From assembly GCA_003279565.1 (NCBI GenBank), contig QCHN01000002.1, positions 124,001 through 188,000 of the forward strand: DNA of 64,000 nt, read 5' to 3'. Origin of the DNA: Prochlorococcus sp. AG-402-C09 (GTDB lineage Bacteria > Cyanobacteriota > Cyanobacteriia > PCC-6307 > Cyanobiaceae). The notes under the pieces were generated by a model. The model made no database searches, was not told where the DNA came from, and worked only from the letters and a program-made list of their open reading frames with translations. Within the stretch, counting starts at the first letter, position 1. Every line of letters begins with the position of its first letter. Shown here in pieces: positions 45,394 to 54,620 of the stretch. Made by a program: the position numbers and the translations under genes.

Positions 45394-46770
45394 CTAAGCT
45401 GCATTTTTTTGAGTATCAATATTGTCTTCACTAATTATTTTGTTAGAGAAAGAACTTTGAGATGTTGTTTGATCAAATTTCCTAGAAATAATAGAACCTA
45501 CATTAGTTAATTTTTCTTCTAATTTTTCATACCCCCTATCCAAGTGCTCGAGGCCTGTGAAAATACTATTTCCTTTCGCGGAGAGACAGGCAAGGATAAT
45601 GGCAGCAGAAGAACGTAAATCTCCACCTTCTACATTTGAACCCATAAGTTCTTTAACTCCTTTTATATGAGCAGTATTGCTTTCTAGATAAATACAGGCC
45701 CCCATTTTATTTAGCTCCAAAACATGTTGCATTCTCTTCTCAAAAACTTCTTCTTTGATGATGCTTGAACCTTTCGCTGTGGCCATTAATGACATGAATG
45801 GAGCTTGAAGATCAGTTGGGAAGCCAGGAAATGGACTTGTTGTTATATCAACTCCTGAAATCTCTCTTGGAATGATTTTTAAATGATGATTCCCATGTTG
45901 AGATATTGAACAGCCACATTCTTTTAATTTTGAAATAACAGCGCTCAAATGATTTGGGATTACTGGACCAATAATGAGAGGCGATCGTGTTATTGCTGCA
46001 GCAATAAGAAAAGTTCCTGCTTCTATCCTGTCTGGAATAACACAATGAGAAGTCCCGCTTAAAGATTCAACTCCAAGGATTGTGATTCTTTTCGTTCCTG
46101 CTCCAAAAACTTTTGCTCCCATTGAATTAAGCATTTTTGCGAGATCCTGGATCTCTGGTTCTCTAGCTGGATTCGATATTGTTGTTTTGCCTGAAGCTAA
46201 GCAAGAAGCCATCAAGATGGTTTCCGTGGCTCCAACGCTGGGATATTTAAGAGTAATATTCGCTCCAAGTAATCTTTTGTCTTTGGTTGAAACTTTAGCT
46301 TTTACAACATCATTTATAACTTCAACTTCCGCTCCTAAAGCTTTTAGTCCATTGATATGTTCATCGACAGGTCTTGCTCCAATATTGCAACCACCAGGTA
46401 AAGGAATTTTTGCTTCTCCAAGTCTTGTAAGTAAGGGGCCAACACAGAAAAAGCTTGCTCTCAAGCTATGAACTAATTCATACGGTAATTCAACATTTTG
46501 AATGGACTCTGAATTAATTTCGATAGAATTATTTGTTTTAGTTAACTTTGCGCCCAAATTACGGAGAATCTCTGACATGACTTCAATGTCCGTAAGTTGT
46601 GGGACATTTTGAATGAGGAGTTTTTCTTTCGTAAGAAGCGCCGCAGCCATTAAAGCTAGCGAAGAATTTTTTGCCCCACTAACTTTTAAGATCCCACTAA
46701 GCGGACGCCCTCCTTTTACCTCCAGATGTGGCGGAATAATATTCCTTTTAATCGTCGCCACACTACTCAT
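45394..46770 (-). CDS. murA: UDP-N-acetylglucosamine 1-carboxyvinyltransferase MurA
   Basis: First committed step of peptidoglycan synthesis, transfer of enolpyruvate to UDP-GlcNAc. 458 residues with [20 protein letters not shown] near 25-44 (active Lys), and the loop Cys in [20 protein letters not shown] near 128, so the enzyme is of the Cys type. [15 protein letters not shown] near 325 and [20 protein letters not shown] near 400 are typical. The C-terminal 35 residues are polar and extra. It lies upstream of tRNA-Leu on the same strand, 39 bp away. Confidence 0.97.
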   Translation of the reverse strand: MSSVATIKRNIIPPHLEVKGGRPLSGILKVSGAKNSSLALMAAALLTKEKLLIQNVPQLTDIEVMSEILRNLGAKLTKTNNSIEINSESIQNVELPYELVHSLRASFFCVGPLLTRLGEAKIPLPGGCNIGARPVDEHINGLKALGAEVEVINDVVKAKVSTKDKRLLGANITLKYPSVGATETILMASCLASGKTTISNPAREPEIQDLAKMLNSMGAKVFGAGTKRITILGVESLSGTSHCVIPDRIEAGTFLIAAAITRSPLIIGPVIPNHLSAVISKLKECGCSISQHGNHHLKIIPREISGVDITTSPFPGFPTDLQAPFMSLMATAKGSSIIKEEVFEKRMQHVLELNKMGACIYLESNTAHIKGVKELMGSNVEGGDLRSSAAIILACLSAKGNSIFTGLEHLDRGYEKLEEKLTNVGSIISRKFDQTTSQSSFSNKIISEDNIDTQKNAA

Positions 46771-47009
46771 ATTGGAGCGAACTGCTTACCCAGCCATAAT
46801 GCCAAGTGGATTTCAAATAGTCCAGTCAACCTTATTGAAAATTGATGGGTTCAAATTAAATATTGATAATTTTGAAAGTTTGAATAAAATTTTTATGTAG
46901 TTTTTATTGAATTTAATAAGAAAATAAGTGGTTTTTAATGCAAGAAACTTTTCTGCTTTTCAAAAATTAAATAATTTGAGGTTAGAAAATTAATAATTCA
47001 TATTCGCCA

Positions 47010-47846
47010 TTGATTACAAGTAAAAGAAACCCTTTGGTTCGAAAATTAAGGGGACTTTTAAAAAAAACTGGACGTGAAGAGCATTCTTCTCTTTTGCTTG
47101 AGGGGTCTCATTTGTTAGAGGAGGCTTTGAAAACAAATTTTTTGCCAACAGAAGTTGTTGCAACTCCTGAATGGTGTGATCAGCATGAGGAAATTTTAAA
47201 AAAAATAGATTCAAGAACTTTGTTAACCCTAGTAACCAAAAACGTTTTAGAAACATCTTTGTCAACAGTCACACCTGATGGTGTCGCGGCGATATTCCCA
47301 ATGCAAGGGTTACCAAAATCGGGGAAAGCCCCTAAACATATTTTGGCTTTGGATAGGATTCAAGATCCAGGTAATTTGGGAAATTTATTTCGATCAGCTC
47401 TTGCTGGTGAATATGAAGTTATGTGGTTAGCTTCTGGAGCCGATCCACTTAATCAAAAGGTTTTAAGATCCTCCGCTGGCTCAGTTCTTCATATGCCTTT
47501 TGAACGGATTGGAGATTCATCTTCTTCAAGTATTGAAATGCTTGTTTCAAAACTCAATATTGCAATTGATGATAATTACCAAGTAGTAGGAACAATTTCA
47601 CCAAATAAAATTACTGCTAAGAAAGTGAAACCTTATTGGGAATTAGACTGGGATCTCCCTACAGTATTGGTTCTTGGTAATGAGGGTTCAGGTGTTCATG
47701 CTTCAATTGAAGCATGTTGTACAGACTTTGTTACGTTGCCTCATAGCTCATTAGTTGATTCACTTAATGTGGCATCTGCTGCAGTTCCTCTCTTGTTGGA
47801 GCGACAAAGAGTAAAAATGGTTAAGGGTATCCAAAAAAAATCGTGA
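47010..47846 (+). CDS. RNA 2'-O-methyltransferase, TrmH/SpoU family
   Basis: 278 residues from TTG 47010. The N-terminal L30-like substrate-binding part starts ITSKRNPLVRKLRGLLKKTG. The SPOUT knot domain carries motif 1 LALDRIQDPGNLGNLFRSAL near 112-131, motif 2 VLVLGNEGSGVHASI near 220 and motif 3 LPHSSLVDSLNVASAAVPLL near 245-264. The family methylates ribose in rRNA or tRNA; which target cannot be read. lpd starts inside the last codons (GTGA overlap of 4 bp). Confidence 0.92.
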   Translation: MITSKRNPLVRKLRGLLKKTGREEHSSLLLEGSHLLEEALKTNFLPTEVVATPEWCDQHEEILKKIDSRTLLTLVTKNVLETSLSTVTPDGVAAIFPMQGLPKSGKAPKHILALDRIQDPGNLGNLFRSALAGEYEVMWLASGADPLNQKVLRSSAGSVLHMPFERIGDSSSSSIEMLVSKLNIAIDDNYQVVGTISPNKITAKKVKPYWELDWDLPTVLVLGNEGSGVHASIEACCTDFVTLPHSSLVDSLNVASAAVPLLLERQRVKMVKGIQKKS

Positions 47847-49285
47847 GTGTAATTTCTTTTGACTTTGACTTGATTGTTGTCGGCGCTGGATATGGAGGTT
47901 TTGATGCGGCTAAACATGCGGCAGAGGCTGGCTTGAAAGTGGCGATTGTCGAATCAAGAGATATGGGTGGGACCTGTGTTAACAGAGGCTGTGTCCCCTC
48001 TAAAGCATTACTAGCTGCCAGTGGTAAAGTTCGTGAGCTTGCAGATGTTCCTCATCTTGCTGAGTTTGGGATACATTCGGCTCCGGTTAGATTTGAACGT
48101 AAAAAAATAGCCGAACATGCAAAAAATTTAGTCGAGACAATTCGAAAAAATCTAACTAAAACATTGGAAAGATCTGGAGTTGAGATACTTAGAGGAGAAG
48201 GACGTTTAGAAGGCAATCAAAAGGTCGGTTTAAGAGAAACTAATGGAGTTGATAGAATTTTTTCTGCTAGAGATATTATCTTAGCTACAGGCTCAGACCC
48301 TTTTGTACCGCCTGGAATTGAAATTGATGGACGAACTGTTTTTACAAGTGATGAGGCTATTAATTTAGAATGGTTGCCAAGATGGATTGCAATAATTGGT
48401 AGTGGCTATATAGGTTTGGAATTCGCTGATATTTATACAGCTTTAGGTTGTGAGGTAACCATGATTGAAGCTCTTGATAAAGTAATGCCTACTTTTGATC
48501 CAGATATCACGAAAATTGCTTCAAGAAACCTAATTGATAAAAGAGATATTGAAACTCGAGCTGGTGTGTTCGCTACTAAAGTTAAGCCAGGTTGTCCTGT
48601 CGAGGTCGAGCTTACAGATGCAAAGAGTCGAGAAGTAATTGAGGAGTTGCAAGTTGACGCTGTTCTGGTCGCAACAGGCCGAGTACCGTCGACTGAAAAT
48701 CTAAATCTACAATCCGTTGGAGTTGAAACAACTAGAGGTTTTATTCCAATTGATGATCAGATGAGAGTATTGGTAAATGAAAAACCGGTTTCTAATCTAT
48801 GGGCAGTCGGAGATGTTACGGGTAAGTTGATGTTGGCCCATACCGCTGCAGCGCAAGGGAGTATTGCTGTAGAAAATATTTTAGGAAAAGCAATAGAAAT
48901 TGACTACAGAAGTATTCCTGCAGCGACTTTTACTCACCCTGAGATAAGTTCCGTTGGACTCTCGGAAGAAGAAGCAAAAGATCTAGCGAAAAACGAAGGT
49001 TTTGAACTTGGAATTGTTAGAAGTTATTTTAAAGCGAACTCTAAGGCCTTGGCTGAATTAGAAAGTGATGGAATTATGAAGTTGATTTTTAATAAAGAGA
49101 CGGGAGAGGTCCTTGGGGCTCATATTTATGGATTACATGCGGCTGATCTCATACAAGAGGTTTCTAATGCAATTTCTAGAAGACAACGAGTTAATGACTT
49201 AGCAAAAGAAGTTCATACTCATCCAACATTAAGCGAAGTTGTAGAGGTTGCTTATAAGCAGGCATCTTTACAAATAAAGAAGTAG
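47843..49285 (+). CDS. lpd: Dihydrolipoamide dehydrogenase (E3)
   Basis: FAD enzyme that reoxidises lipoyl groups in pyruvate dehydrogenase and the glycine cleavage system. 480 residues: VVGAGYGGFDAAKHAAEAGL near 12-31 (FAD), redox disulfide GGTCVNRGCVPSKALL with Cys near 44 and 49, NAD site IIGSGYIGLEFADIY near 187, and the C-terminal catalytic HTHPTLSEVVEVAY near 460. It starts at GTG overlapping the methyltransferase gene by 4 bp. Its partner pdhA is encoded at 57283-58377. Confidence 0.96.
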   Translation: MSVISFDFDLIVVGAGYGGFDAAKHAAEAGLKVAIVESRDMGGTCVNRGCVPSKALLAASGKVRELADVPHLAEFGIHSAPVRFERKKIAEHAKNLVETIRKNLTKTLERSGVEILRGEGRLEGNQKVGLRETNGVDRIFSARDIILATGSDPFVPPGIEIDGRTVFTSDEAINLEWLPRWIAIIGSGYIGLEFADIYTALGCEVTMIEALDKVMPTFDPDITKIASRNLIDKRDIETRAGVFATKVKPGCPVEVELTDAKSREVIEELQVDAVLVATGRVPSTENLNLQSVGVETTRGFIPIDDQMRVLVNEKPVSNLWAVGDVTGKLMLAHTAAAQGSIAVENILGKAIEIDYRSIPAATFTHPEISSVGLSEEEAKDLAKNEGFELGIVRSYFKANSKALAELESDGIMKLIFNKETGEVLGAHIYGLHAADLIQEVSNAISRRQRVNDLAKEVHTHPTLSEVVEVAYKQASLQIKK

Positions 49286-49327
49286 TAAATCAAATTTTAT
49301 CTTTATAGATCATTAATTATTTAAATT

Positions 49328-50215
49328 ATGGAAATTAGAAGAAGACCTCCTAACCCAAGTATAAAAGTAGCTAATTTAGAGTATGCAATTCCTCATCCAG
49401 ATTCAAAACCTAAAAATATTTTGGAGGAAATTGTTTGGGAAAAACATCTAGAAGTTGAGATTGCAAGAAAAAAAGTTTCGCTTGAAGATTTAAAGAAAAA
49501 GATCAAGGATTTACCAAAAACAAAAAATTTCATAGATGCATTAAGAAATAGTAATTCGAAACCAGCACTAATCTCAGAAATAAAAAAGGCTAGTCCAAGT
49601 AGAGGGATAATTAGAGAAGACTTTGACGCGAAAATGATAGGTAAAATGTATCAAGAGGGGGGTGCTAACTGCATATCGGTCTTAACAGATAAAAAATTTT
49701 TTCAAGGTGGTTTTGATGTCTTAGTGGAAGTTAGAAAGGAAATCATAATCCCAATCCTATGTAAGGACTTTATCCTTTACCCCTATCAGCTTTACCAAGC
49801 AAGAGCTGCTGGTGCTGATGCTGCACTTTTGATAGCGGCAATTCTGACTGATTCTGATTTAAAGTACTTATCTAAGGTCGCTGAAAATTTGGGACTTACA
49901 ATATTAGTAGAGGTTCATGACTCAGAAGAACTTGAACGAGTACTAAATATTAATGTATTTAATTTAATAGGTATTAATAATAGAAATTTAAAGAGTTTTA
50001 AAACTGATCTTGAGGTTACAAAGAAATTGGCCAAGAATTATGCTAACCAAATCAAGGAAAATTCTATTACTTTGGTAAGCGAGTCAGGTTTATTTAATCG
50101 TGAGGATTTGGATTTAGTGAAGAGTTATGGGGCTGATGCTGTTTTAGTTGGTGAATCTCTTATGTCACAGGAAGATATATTAGGTGGAGTTAAAAAGTTA
50201 ATTGGTAACTTATAA
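49328..50215 (+). CDS. trpC: Indole-3-glycerol phosphate synthase
   Basis: Tryptophan synthesis. 295 residues, including an N-terminal extension of about 30 ([20 protein letters not shown]) common in cyanobacteria. The TIM barrel has [20 protein letters not shown] near 83-102 (Lys catalytic), [11 protein letters not shown] near 118, [20 protein letters not shown] near 138-157, [15 protein letters not shown] near 217 and [13 protein letters not shown] near 252. It lies 42 bp after lpd and is convergent with sodX across 33 bp. Confidence 0.96.
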   Translation: MEIRRRPPNPSIKVANLEYAIPHPDSKPKNILEEIVWEKHLEVEIARKKVSLEDLKKKIKDLPKTKNFIDALRNSNSKPALISEIKKASPSRGIIREDFDAKMIGKMYQEGGANCISVLTDKKFFQGGFDVLVEVRKEIIIPILCKDFILYPYQLYQARAAGADAALLIAAILTDSDLKYLSKVAENLGLTILVEVHDSEELERVLNINVFNLIGINNRNLKSFKTDLEVTKKLAKNYANQIKENSITLVSESGLFNREDLDLVKSYGADAVLVGESLMSQEDILGGVKKLIGNL

Positions 50216-50248
50216 ATTAGGGACAATATCTTAGCCAATCTCATAAGC

Positions 50249-50626
50249 CTAGTTAGAAAAGATTTTGTCTATTTTCCCAATGATTAAATCTAATTCAAAT
50301 AAACCCAATTCTCGACTATCAGTGCTTGATAATGAGTTGTCTCCCCTTAAATCAAATTTATTTTGATAAATCCTATGAATTCTTTTAATTATTAACTTAT
50401 TTTTTGTTTTTGGATGAGAGGCAACGACGATATCGCCAATCTCTAAGTCAATATTTTTTGGGTTTAACTTTGTATAAGTTACTAAATCGCCCTCTTTAAG
50501 AGTTCTTTCCATAGAAGTACCGACAACACGTAAATGTTGTCGGTAACCGATTATTAAAGTAAATAAAGTAAATAAGTCTGGCTTGTGGAAAAGACTTTTA
50601 TCAGCTTGCGGTAACCCAGCTATCAC
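50249..50626 (-). CDS. sodX: Nickel superoxide dismutase maturation protease
   Basis: Signal-peptidase-like (S26/S24) protease thought to remove the SodN propeptide. 125 residues with the catalytic Ser in VVGTSMERTLKEGDLV near 35-50 and the Lys in NKLIIKRIHRI near 77-87, followed by LRGDNSLSSTDSRELG, the usual box before the C terminus. It overlaps the end of sodN by 26 bp, so the two are coupled. A perfect 10-bp inverted repeat lies inside it at 50519-50544. Confidence 0.9.
   Translation of the reverse strand: MIAGLPQADKSLFHKPDLFTLFTLIIGYRQHLRVVGTSMERTLKEGDLVTYTKLNPKNIDLEIGDIVVASHPKTKNKLIIKRIHRIYQNKFDLRGDNSLSSTDSRELGLFELDLIIGKIDKIFSN
50519..50544. repeat. 10-bp perfect inverted repeat inside sodX
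   Basis: ACCGACAACA (50519-50528) and TGTTGTCGGT (50535-50544) around the 6-nt CGTAAA. It falls in the coding region shortly after the catalytic Ser codon. It may form an mRNA hairpin. Confidence 0.7.
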
Positions 50627-51071
50627 TTCTACCTTTTGATGACCAAAACATCGAGTGAATCTTTTGTACAGCTGCTAATAATTCTTCTGCCTTGGTTTGA
50701 TCAATATTTACCTTGCATGCACTACAAAGCTTTGCTGCTTTCCAAAAAGTGTCATGAAGATCTGGATATGTAGCTAAGTGCTCAGGCTTGAAGTAATCAG
50801 TCCAGAGGATTAGAAGTTCTTTTTTGGCCTTTTGTGATTCTTCTTCTTTAATCGCAACGAAGCGAGAAAAAGTGTTGTTATAAGCTGAAATGGAGGCTTG
50901 ATCGTTACCAGCTGGAGCTAGAGCAATAAGTTTTTTTGTCATAGACAAAACTGCTTCTGCGGCAACTCTTGCTGAAGCAGGGTCGTATACACCGCAAGGT
51001 CCGTCACAGTGAGCGTGAACAGATTTTGCTGGAAGCTTTTTAAAGATTGATGTAAGTGTTTCGCTCAACAT
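50601..51071 (-). CDS. sodN: Nickel superoxide dismutase
   Basis: Removes superoxide using nickel, sparing iron. From ATG 51071 it is 156 residues. A 20-residue propeptide (MLSETLTSIFKKLPAKSVHA) precedes the nickel hook HCDGPCGVY, where the freed His and the two Cys bind the metal. The frame is open to TTG 51125 and there is an ATG at 51092, but these would lengthen the propeptide beyond the usual form. The remaining four-helix bundle is well conserved (DPASARVAAEAVLSMTKKLI). Coupled with sodX. Confidence 0.95.
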   Translation of the reverse strand: MLSETLTSIFKKLPAKSVHAHCDGPCGVYDPASARVAAEAVLSMTKKLIALAPAGNDQASISAYNNTFSRFVAIKEEESQKAKKELLILWTDYFKPEHLATYPDLHDTFWKAAKLCSACKVNIDQTKAEELLAAVQKIHSMFWSSKGRSDSWVTAS

Positions 51072-51108
51072 CTGAGAATAATTTGTGAACATTATTTTTT
51101 TTACATTA

Positions 51109-51132
51109 ATGGCGTTTGTCAACAAACGCCAT
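51109..51132. promoter_or_regulatory. 11-bp palindrome with TTGACA at its centre, upstream of sodN
   Basis: ATGGCGTTTGT (51109-51119) and ACAAACGCCAT (51122-51132) are exact reverse complements around CA. On the sodN strand the centre reads TTGACA (51117-51122), a perfect -35 box, 46 bp before the sodN ATG. There is no T run on either strand, so a terminator for the upstream FKBP gene is less likely than an operator. No clear -10 is visible at 17 bp. Confidence 0.55.
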
Positions 51133-51168
51133 AACTTTATCTAGAGCTTTCTGAATAATTTAAGAAAC

Positions 51169-51813
51169 TCACTTAACACCTAATAATTCCACTTCAAACG
51201 TTAAAACTGAATTAGGAGGGATTGGACCTATTCCTCTGCTGCCATACCCCAATTCTGGTGGAATGACTAATTTTCTTTTACCTCCAACTTTCATTCCTGC
51301 GACTCCCTCATCCCAACCCTTTATCACCATCCCTGCACCTAAAGAAAATTCAAAAGGACCTCTCCCATAACTGCTGTCAAATTCTTTCCCATCATCAAGA
51401 GTACCCTTGTAATTTACTGAGACACTTGTTCCTGGGGTAGCTTCTTGACCATCACCTAAAACTAATTCAGTAATTTTTAGCCCACTTGAAGTTACTTGAG
51501 ATGCTCCTATCTCAGCTCCTCCGAGAGGAGAGTTGCTTGCACTGGTTTTATCTGAAGCCATAGTAAAAAGTGATGGATTTGGGTCTTCTGGGTCTAATTC
51601 AAATGGATTAGTTACAGACTCGCTGGTTTTTGTGGATTGCCTTACATCCGCTTGGATTGGTTGGTCAATTTGTAAGGCATTCGTTGGAGTCGGTGAGATG
51701 ATTTGGCTAATCACTGCAATCATCAAGCAGCTAAGGCAAACAGAGAAGCTAATTAAGATTTCTCTCACAGTAATATTAAGTACACGAAAATATTCTTGCA
51801 GATTAATACCCAA
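51169..51813 (-). CDS. FKBP-type peptidyl-prolyl isomerase, membrane-anchored
   Basis: 214 residues. An N-terminal hydrophobic stretch ([20 protein letters not shown] near 19-38) is a signal or anchor, so the enzyme acts in the periplasm or thylakoid lumen. A Ser/Thr/Asn linker follows to about 105. The FKBP domain occupies about 112-214: [60 protein letters not shown] and the end [11 protein letters not shown]. Accelerates proline isomerisation in exported proteins. Upstream of sodN on the same strand (97 bp). Confidence 0.93.
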   Translation of the reverse strand: MGINLQEYFRVLNITVREILISFSVCLSCLMIAVISQIISPTPTNALQIDQPIQADVRQSTKTSESVTNPFELDPEDPNPSLFTMASDKTSASNSPLGGAEIGASQVTSSGLKITELVLGDGQEATPGTSVSVNYKGTLDDGKEFDSSYGRGPFEFSLGAGMVIKGWDEGVAGMKVGGKRKLVIPPELGYGSRGIGPIPPNSVLTFEVELLGVK

Positions 51814-51886
51814 ATTACATCCATTTAAAAGATAACTAACCAGAGAGTATGAATTTTGTCGGTGTATATTTAATTAAATTGGATTT

Positions 51887-53359
51887 ATGAATAATATCTA
51901 TTCTCTTTTTATTAAAGCCTTTGCTGGTGGAGCTCTAGCAGGAATCTCTCTTAGTGAAGGCAATTATATTTTCATGCTTTTGGGAATATCTTTACTTTGG
52001 CCTGCTAGTAAAAATCCATGGGGAGGCTTTTGTTGGGGTGCGATGGCTATTTTATGGAGTCATAAGTGGTTGCTATCTTTGCATCCAATTAGTTGGGTAG
52101 GGATAAGCTCAAATTTAAGTTTACCAATAACCATTTTTATATGGCTTTTTTGTGGAGCCTTTGGAGGGGGGCTGGTTTTTATTTGGTCAGCTTTGAGTTG
52201 CTTTTTGGCTCCTGGAAGACTTCAGTTTTCTAAATTAGAAAATAAGTTTATTTATGCCGTTTTATTGTCAACAATATGGGGGCTTTCTGAAGAACTACTA
52301 TCTAGAGGCCCTTTGTTTTGGATGGGTGTAGGGCCAAGTTTATTACCACAAGATAGATATTTGGCTGGATTAGCAAGATGGATAGGTTCGGGCGGCTTGG
52401 CCACCATCCATCTTTTAGCTGGATGGTGGATATGGCAACTTTCAATTGCTTTTCAAGCTAGAAAAAAAGCCAAGAAATTTATTATTCTTGGCTTTGCTTA
52501 TTTTTCCTTAGCTCATTTACTTGGATTTATCTTGTTGGTGGATTCTCCAACTGATTCGGTAGAAAAGGTTGCGATGTGGCAAACAAATATTCCAATAAGA
52601 CAAAAATTTAGTCAGGAAGAAATAAATAATTTGCCCTCAAAAGTTAATAGGGCATTAACTGATGCTATTGAAATGAATGCATCTTTTTTAATTGCTCCAG
52701 AAGGAACGTTGCCTCTTGATAGATCAAAGATAAGAGATTTTCCTATTAAATTTCTATCTGGAGGTTTCAGAAAAATAAATGGTTCTCTACGAAGCTCACT
52801 ATTAGTTTTTAATCCAGGTGAAGAGTCTTTTTCGGATGTATTGGACAAATCTAGATTAGTCCCTCTGGGCGAATGGATTCCTGCATTGCCTAACTTTTTG
52901 AAAAATGGCCTTTCTGCAGTAGGTGGAATTGAAAGTGGGAATACATCAAGACTTCTTGATTGGGAGGGTCCCTCTTTTGCAGGTGCTATTTGTTATGAAT
53001 TGAGTAATGGGAAAGCTATAGCTAAAGCAGTAAATCAGGGGGCTAAATGGATCTTAGTGATTGCAAATTTAGATCCCTATCCTATTTCTTTGCAGAGACA
53101 ATTTTTATCTATTGCTCAATTAAGGAGTATTGAAACATCAAAAAATTTAATAGCTGTCTCCAATACTGGGCCAACATCCTTGATTAAAAGTAATGGAAGA
53201 ATTGATACCCTTCTTAAACCAAATAAAGAACTTGTTCAACTCGTTGATCTTGAATTAAATGGAAAGAAAACACTATATACAATTATTTCTGATTTACCTA
53301 TTATTGCAGTTATCTTTATAACTCTAATAGGCGTTTTGCGATTACGTAAGTATAGTTAA
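51887..53359 (+). CDS. lnt: Apolipoprotein N-acyltransferase
   Basis: Third step of lipoprotein maturation. 490 residues with about seven membrane helices in the first 215 and one at the C terminus. The nitrilase domain starts near 225. The triad is visible: Glu in LIAPEGTLPL near 272, Lys before SRLVPLGEWIPALP near 322, and Cys in GAICYELSNG near 369. Divergent in the N-terminal part compared with E. coli, as in other cyanobacteria. It stops 2 bp before the stop of convergent mnmA. Confidence 0.9.
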   Translation: MNNIYSLFIKAFAGGALAGISLSEGNYIFMLLGISLLWPASKNPWGGFCWGAMAILWSHKWLLSLHPISWVGISSNLSLPITIFIWLFCGAFGGGLVFIWSALSCFLAPGRLQFSKLENKFIYAVLLSTIWGLSEELLSRGPLFWMGVGPSLLPQDRYLAGLARWIGSGGLATIHLLAGWWIWQLSIAFQARKKAKKFIILGFAYFSLAHLLGFILLVDSPTDSVEKVAMWQTNIPIRQKFSQEEINNLPSKVNRALTDAIEMNASFLIAPEGTLPLDRSKIRDFPIKFLSGGFRKINGSLRSSLLVFNPGEESFSDVLDKSRLVPLGEWIPALPNFLKNGLSAVGGIESGNTSRLLDWEGPSFAGAICYELSNGKAIAKAVNQGAKWILVIANLDPYPISLQRQFLSIAQLRSIETSKNLIAVSNTGPTSLIKSNGRIDTLLKPNKELVQLVDLELNGKKTLYTIISDLPIIAVIFITLIGVLRLRKYS

Positions 53360-53361
53360 TA

Positions 53362-54576
53362 TTAACATTCTTTTGAAATAAGTCCTCCTCCTAATACATA
53401 ATCACCCTTGTAAAATACTGCGGCTTGCCCAGGAGTAATTGAAAATTGATCTTCTTCAAAATGAATATGACATTTATAACAATAAGTTTCATTAGTATTA
53501 TCAACAATTGGTATTAACTTTGCTTTTACAGCTTTGCTTCTATATCTAATCTGGACCTCAACTTCAATTGGTTCTTTAGGTGACTCAATTGATACCCAAT
53601 TTATGTTTCTTACAATACATTTTGACTTCCCAGATTCGTCTCTCGGGGCAACAATTACTCTATTTAAAGAGGCATCAATTTCAACAACATGTAAAGGGAC
53701 TTCCCAAGCAATGCCTAATCCCTTTCGTTGGCCTATTGTGAAATGTTGAACTCCATTATGGGAACCTATAACTTGCCCGTTTTTAAGGACAATTTCTCCT
53801 TCTTTTTGGGGTAGATACTTATCAATAAATGCATTCATTGATCCATAATGTTCAGCAAGACATAGGTCTTGACTTTCTGGCTTTTTGGCAGTTTTTAATG
53901 AATATTTAGCAGCTTCGATTCGTGTTGTCTCTTTAGTTAATTCTCCAAGAGGGAAAATTGTTTTTCCTAAAATTTCTTGAGGGAGATCATATAAAAAATA
54001 GCTTTGATCTTTGTTGAGATCTTTACCTCTTAAAAGCTTATGTCTTTTAATTCCATCATTCGGAAGTTCATTTTTATTGAAAGATTCGTTTGAGTATCTA
54101 ATCCTTGCGTAATGTCCAGTAGCGATCTTTTCGATATTTTTATTTTCTTTCACCCATTTGAGCATTTCTGAGAATTTGACTGATTTATTGCAGCGTGAGC
54201 ATGGTAAAGGGGTAATTCCTTCTTCGTATCCTTTTACGACATTGTTGATGATTTCTTTTTGAAAGATTTCTTTTGAGTCAACTATGTGATGCTTGATGCC
54301 AAGTTGATCACATATCCCAGCAGCATCAATTAACCCATCAGAGCAGCAAGAACCTTTACCTTTCATTAGCCACAAAGTTAATCCCACGACATCCCAGCCA
54401 GCTTCACAGAGAAGAGCAGCAGTTAAGGAACTATCTACGCCTCCGGAAAGCCCCACCACAACAGAATGATTTCCAGAAAATGTTTGCAGTCTCGTTAATG
54501 TTTCCTCGACTGTTTCTTCCGAAGTCAAATGATTTAAAACTTTTTTTGTTTCTCTTGTTTCCACATTCATGGTCAT
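53362..54576 (-). CDS. mnmA: tRNA-specific 2-thiouridylase MnmA
   Basis: Makes s2U34 in tRNAs for Lys, Glu and Gln. 404 residues with the PP-loop [18 protein letters not shown] near 38-55, the first catalytic Cys in [13 protein letters not shown] near 122, the second in [13 protein letters not shown] near 238, and the C-terminal beta-barrel with [20 protein letters not shown] near 280. About 30 extra N-terminal residues precede the PP-loop. It is divergent from the NAD(P)HX repair gene, with starts 44 bp apart. Confidence 0.96.
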   Translation of the reverse strand: MTMNVETRETKKVLNHLTSEETVEETLTRLQTFSGNHSVVVGLSGGVDSSLTAALLCEAGWDVVGLTLWLMKGKGSCCSDGLIDAAGICDQLGIKHHIVDSKEIFQKEIINNVVKGYEEGITPLPCSRCNKSVKFSEMLKWVKENKNIEKIATGHYARIRYSNESFNKNELPNDGIKRHKLLRGKDLNKDQSYFLYDLPQEILGKTIFPLGELTKETTRIEAAKYSLKTAKKPESQDLCLAEHYGSMNAFIDKYLPQKEGEIVLKNGQVIGSHNGVQHFTIGQRKGLGIAWEVPLHVVEIDASLNRVIVAPRDESGKSKCIVRNINWVSIESPKEPIEVEVQIRYRSKAVKAKLIPIVDNTNETYCYKCHIHFEEDQFSITPGQAAVFYKGDYVLGGGLISKEC

Positions 54577-54620
54577 TGATAGTAGCTTCTATTCATATTG
54601 GGTTTGGTTGCTTTTTGATT

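Noticed and set aside
46799-46900. 33-codon open frame between murA and the rRNA methyltransferase gene
   Set aside because: Too short, no ribosome site, and composition like non-coding DNA. The remainder of the 239-bp gap shows nothing else.
54480-54620. Long N-terminal extension of the NAD(P)HX repair enzyme
   Set aside because: It would run antisense through the start of mnmA and adds a hydrophobic stretch not found in the family; TTG 54621 gives a normal protein.
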